Assembly (NCBI GenBank): GCA_020073465.1
Contig: JAIQFC010000005.1
Coordinates: forward strand, 248,001 to 312,000
Reading direction: 5' to 3'
Length of the DNA stretch: 64,000 bases
Source of the DNA: Terriglobia bacterium
GTDB taxonomy: Bacteria; Acidobacteriota; Terriglobia; Terriglobales; Acidobacteriaceae
Position numbers and translations under genes: made by a program. Below are positions 62,563 through 64,000 of the stretch, piece by piece. Position 1 is the stretch's first letter; each line of letters begins with the position of its first letter. A model generated the notes under the pieces. It was given only the letters and a program-made list of their open reading frames with translations, was not told the origin of the DNA and made no database searches.

Positions 62563-63165
62563 ATGAAGCACTTGTCCGCACGTTCAGCGGTGTGGCTTGG
62601 CTACATCGTAGCGATCCTGTTCACTGCCGAAGTGGTCAAATTGTTAATCGTCCACGCGGAGTGGCTTGGCAGTAAGAAAGACCCCATCCAGTCCATAACC
62701 ACAATCGTCAGCTCGGGCTTGGTAGTTCTCGGAGCTCTGTTTGCCTACTTCCGATTCTTCCACGGCAGAACCTTCGCCCGACGGTTGGACATTCAGCTCG
62801 ACGTTAAGGTCATTAAGACAACCCCAGTGGCATTTCTTCACGCGATTGATTTGGATATTAAGAACATCGGGAGTGTGCCTATTTGGAACCCGACGGTGGT
62901 CCTTCGGATTCAGCAACACGGCCAGAGTGTGGGCGAGCCAGAGGAAATAGATGACTGGCAAGATCCCTTTCCGATTGACCGCGGGTCTGTGATCGACACC
63001 CAGGAGAGCCAGCAGTTCTACGTATGGCGGCGGATCCCTGAGGAGACCTGGGCTGTTACATACTGGGTGAAAGTCTCCACAAGCCGGGGAGAAGCATGGA
63101 CGAGGGCCATCACCATAGCGAATACTCCTGACCACACGAGTTCCAAGGCGCCCGCTGAGGGCTGA
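62563..63165 (+). CDS. Membrane-anchored protein, unknown
   Basis: 200 residues. Two hydrophobic segments at residues 9-28 (WLGYIVAILFTAEVVKLLIV) and 45-64 (ITTIVSSGLVVLGALFAYF) with a soluble C-terminal domain of about 130 residues, including FLHAIDLDIKNIG and TYWVKVSTSRG, which looks like a beta-rich domain. No family name known to me. Starts four bases after the 32-residue protein, so the two are probably cotranscribed. Lower GC than neighbours. It stands between two long repeat copies. Confidence 0.6.
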   Translation: MKHLSARSAVWLGYIVAILFTAEVVKLLIVHAEWLGSKKDPIQSITTIVSSGLVVLGALFAYFRFFHGRTFARRLDIQLDVKVIKTTPVAFLHAIDLDIKNIGSVPIWNPTVVLRIQQHGQSVGEPEEIDDWQDPFPIDRGSVIDTQESQQFYVWRRIPEETWAVTYWVKVSTSRGEAWTRAITIANTPDHTSSKAPAEG

Positions 63166-63201
63166 CCTCTAATCGACCGGTGGCCCGCGTCTACCGCTTC
63201 T

Positions 63202-63254
63202 GTCGTCCCTACGGGACTCGGTTCCATTGGTTGGGGGCTTAGCCAGAACTTGCA
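63202..63254. repeat. Three-hairpin repeat, truncated copy
   Basis: gtccctacgggac and the linker ggttccattggttgggggct are present; stem two begins and is cut off (agccagaact). Confidence 0.75.
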
Positions 63255-63276
63255 TCCCCCTCGACTTTGCTCGGGG

Positions 63277-63480
63277 GGCGGGTGGCCCACCTTTCAAGAG
63301 TGTTGGTCTGCCGGGTGCCCCATCCTTGCGTTTTTTGCAAGGGTGGGAGCTTTCCTCCCTGAGTCCGCCGCCGTGCCGTCCCTACGGGACTCGGTTCCAT
63401 TGGTTCGGGCTTACCCAGGACTTCCGTCCTGGGCTATCTTATGCCGCCCCTCCGGGGCTGGGGTGTGGTGGTTCTGAGTG
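63277..63480. repeat. Right copy of the long direct repeat
   Basis: gggtggcccacctttcaag, gggtgccccatccttgcgtt with gcaagggtggg, and the three-hairpin unit (gtccctacgggac, cccaggacttccgtcctggg, gcccctccggggc) at 63373-63462. Confidence 0.85.
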
Positions 63481-63678
63481 CGCGCTTTGGTATTGGAGCG
63501 TGCTCGGCGGGGGTGGTGGGCGGGTTTCGTCGGCATGAGAAAGCGCGTGCCGGGAAGTCCCTTCCGGGCCGCTGGTTGTGGCTAAGAGTGCAGGGGTCCC
63601 CTCGGCTTCGCTCGGGGCAGGCTCTTCACTACGCCGCGCGATTCCGCGCGGCTTCGTTCAGGATGACAAGGCAGAGGT

Positions 63679-63792
63679 GGGCCCTACGGGACTCGGCTCC
63701 ATTGGTTGGGGGCTTACCCAAGACTGATGTCCCTTCGACAAGCTCAGGACAGGCTCTGGGCTATCTTATGCCTCCCCTCTGAGGCTAGGGTG
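63679..63792. repeat. Three-hairpin repeat with a nested insertion
   Basis: ccctacgggactcggctcca, ttacccaagactgatgtcc then an extra 23 nt (cttcgacaagctcaggacag...) then ctgggctatcttatgcc. The extra piece belongs to the gaagtcgaaggg / caggatgac class and splits the second stem. Confidence 0.8.
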
Positions 63793-63831
63793 GGGGAGTA
63801 CGGCCGACCTAGCCACCTTCCATAGATTGCC

Positions 63832-64000
63832 TTACTGAACGGTCTTGAAGGTACCGTTCTGTACCTGCCACACGTGAAAGGACGCACCTTCACACGTTGC
63901 AGTCTCAGGTCGAAATCTGCAGATGCCTCCGTTCAGTCTGAAAGGTATTCCCTGCAAGACTGCATCTTGCATCACAGCCGCCATGACGTTGCGGGCATCC
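63832..64000 (-). CDS. 3' end of a gene running past the right edge
   Basis: At least 55 residues, read from the right edge to a TAA at 63832-63834. It ends GASFHVWQVQNGTFKTVQ, with MAAVMQDAVLQGIPFRLNGG before it. The ending (WQV.NG.F..V) resembles the C-terminus of some periplasmic substrate-binding proteins, but this is weak. N-terminus lies outside the window. Confidence 0.5.
   Translation of the reverse strand, partial: DARNVMAAVMQDAVLQGIPFRLNGGICRFRPETATCEGASFHVWQVQNGTFKTVQ

Overview
The window is a 64 kb stretch of a high-GC bacterial chromosome, most likely from an Acidobacteriota (Terriglobia-like) genome. This is an inference from gene content and style: an Oar-like TonB-dependent receptor, a B12-dependent ribonucleotide reductase, DUF1080 and Gfo/Idh/MocA secreted proteins, a complete isc operon, many small zinc-ribbon proteins, and intergenic regions crowded with palindromic repeats. 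No rRNA, prophage or CRISPR array was seen. One tRNA-Leu(CAG) is present.

Layout. 1-7.8 kb: the 3' part of an AzgA-type purine permease, a lipoprotein, a secreted beta-propeller protein, pyrE, mtnA and a tiny membrane protein. 8-15.9 kb (minus strand): an aromatic amino acid cluster transcribed trpC-trpF-trpB-trpA-aroQ-aroF-tyrA and followed by the CoA-transferase pair scoA-scoB. 16-19.2 kb: an unrecognised protein, a polysaccharide deacetylase, a nucleoside hydrolase and tRNA-Leu. 19.3-25.4 kb: OsmC, an IS1-like transposase remnant, several small membrane or zinc-ribbon proteins, a polytopic membrane protein and a cupin. 25.7-27.2 kb: yraN and galT. 27.5-34.2 kb (minus strand): iscR-iscS-iscU-iscA-hscB-hscA-fdx-iscX, with a recognisable IscR-type operator before iscR and with hscA broken by an internal deletion. 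34.5-48.5 kb: a response regulator, tsaD, cca, DUF1080 and Gfo/Idh genes, a hybrid histidine kinase, a PilZ protein and others. 48.7-53.6 kb: TonB receptor, superoxide dismutase and an amidohydrolase. 54-59.8 kb: a small protein, a repeat-invaded gene and nrdJ. 60-64 kb: an OLD-family ATPase/TOPRIM nuclease, a pair of small membrane proteins between long direct repeats, and a gene running off the right edge.

The most distinctive feature is the repeat load. At least five classes of intergenic repeats are visible. One is a three-hairpin element of about 90-100 nt found in both orientations. One is a 'gtcatcctgagcg' class, sometimes with terminal inverted repeats. One is an 'accacgaaggacacgaag' long inverted repeat. 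One is a 'gccccatcctt...aagggtgggg' hairpin. The last is a set of word-like tandem repeats such as cagtggccagtgg or gctgacagctgacg. They fill almost every gap, including every non-coding gap of the isc operon down to fdx, and in several places they have entered coding sequence in frame (the trpB N-terminus, cca, the gene at 55179, possibly trpF and nrdJ) or supply the stop codon of the adjacent gene (scoA, trpA, trpC, hscB). This repeat expansion, rather than a single gene cluster, is the best candidate here for something not well described. The OLD gene with the adjacent membrane-protein pair is the only part that resembles a defence or accessory island.
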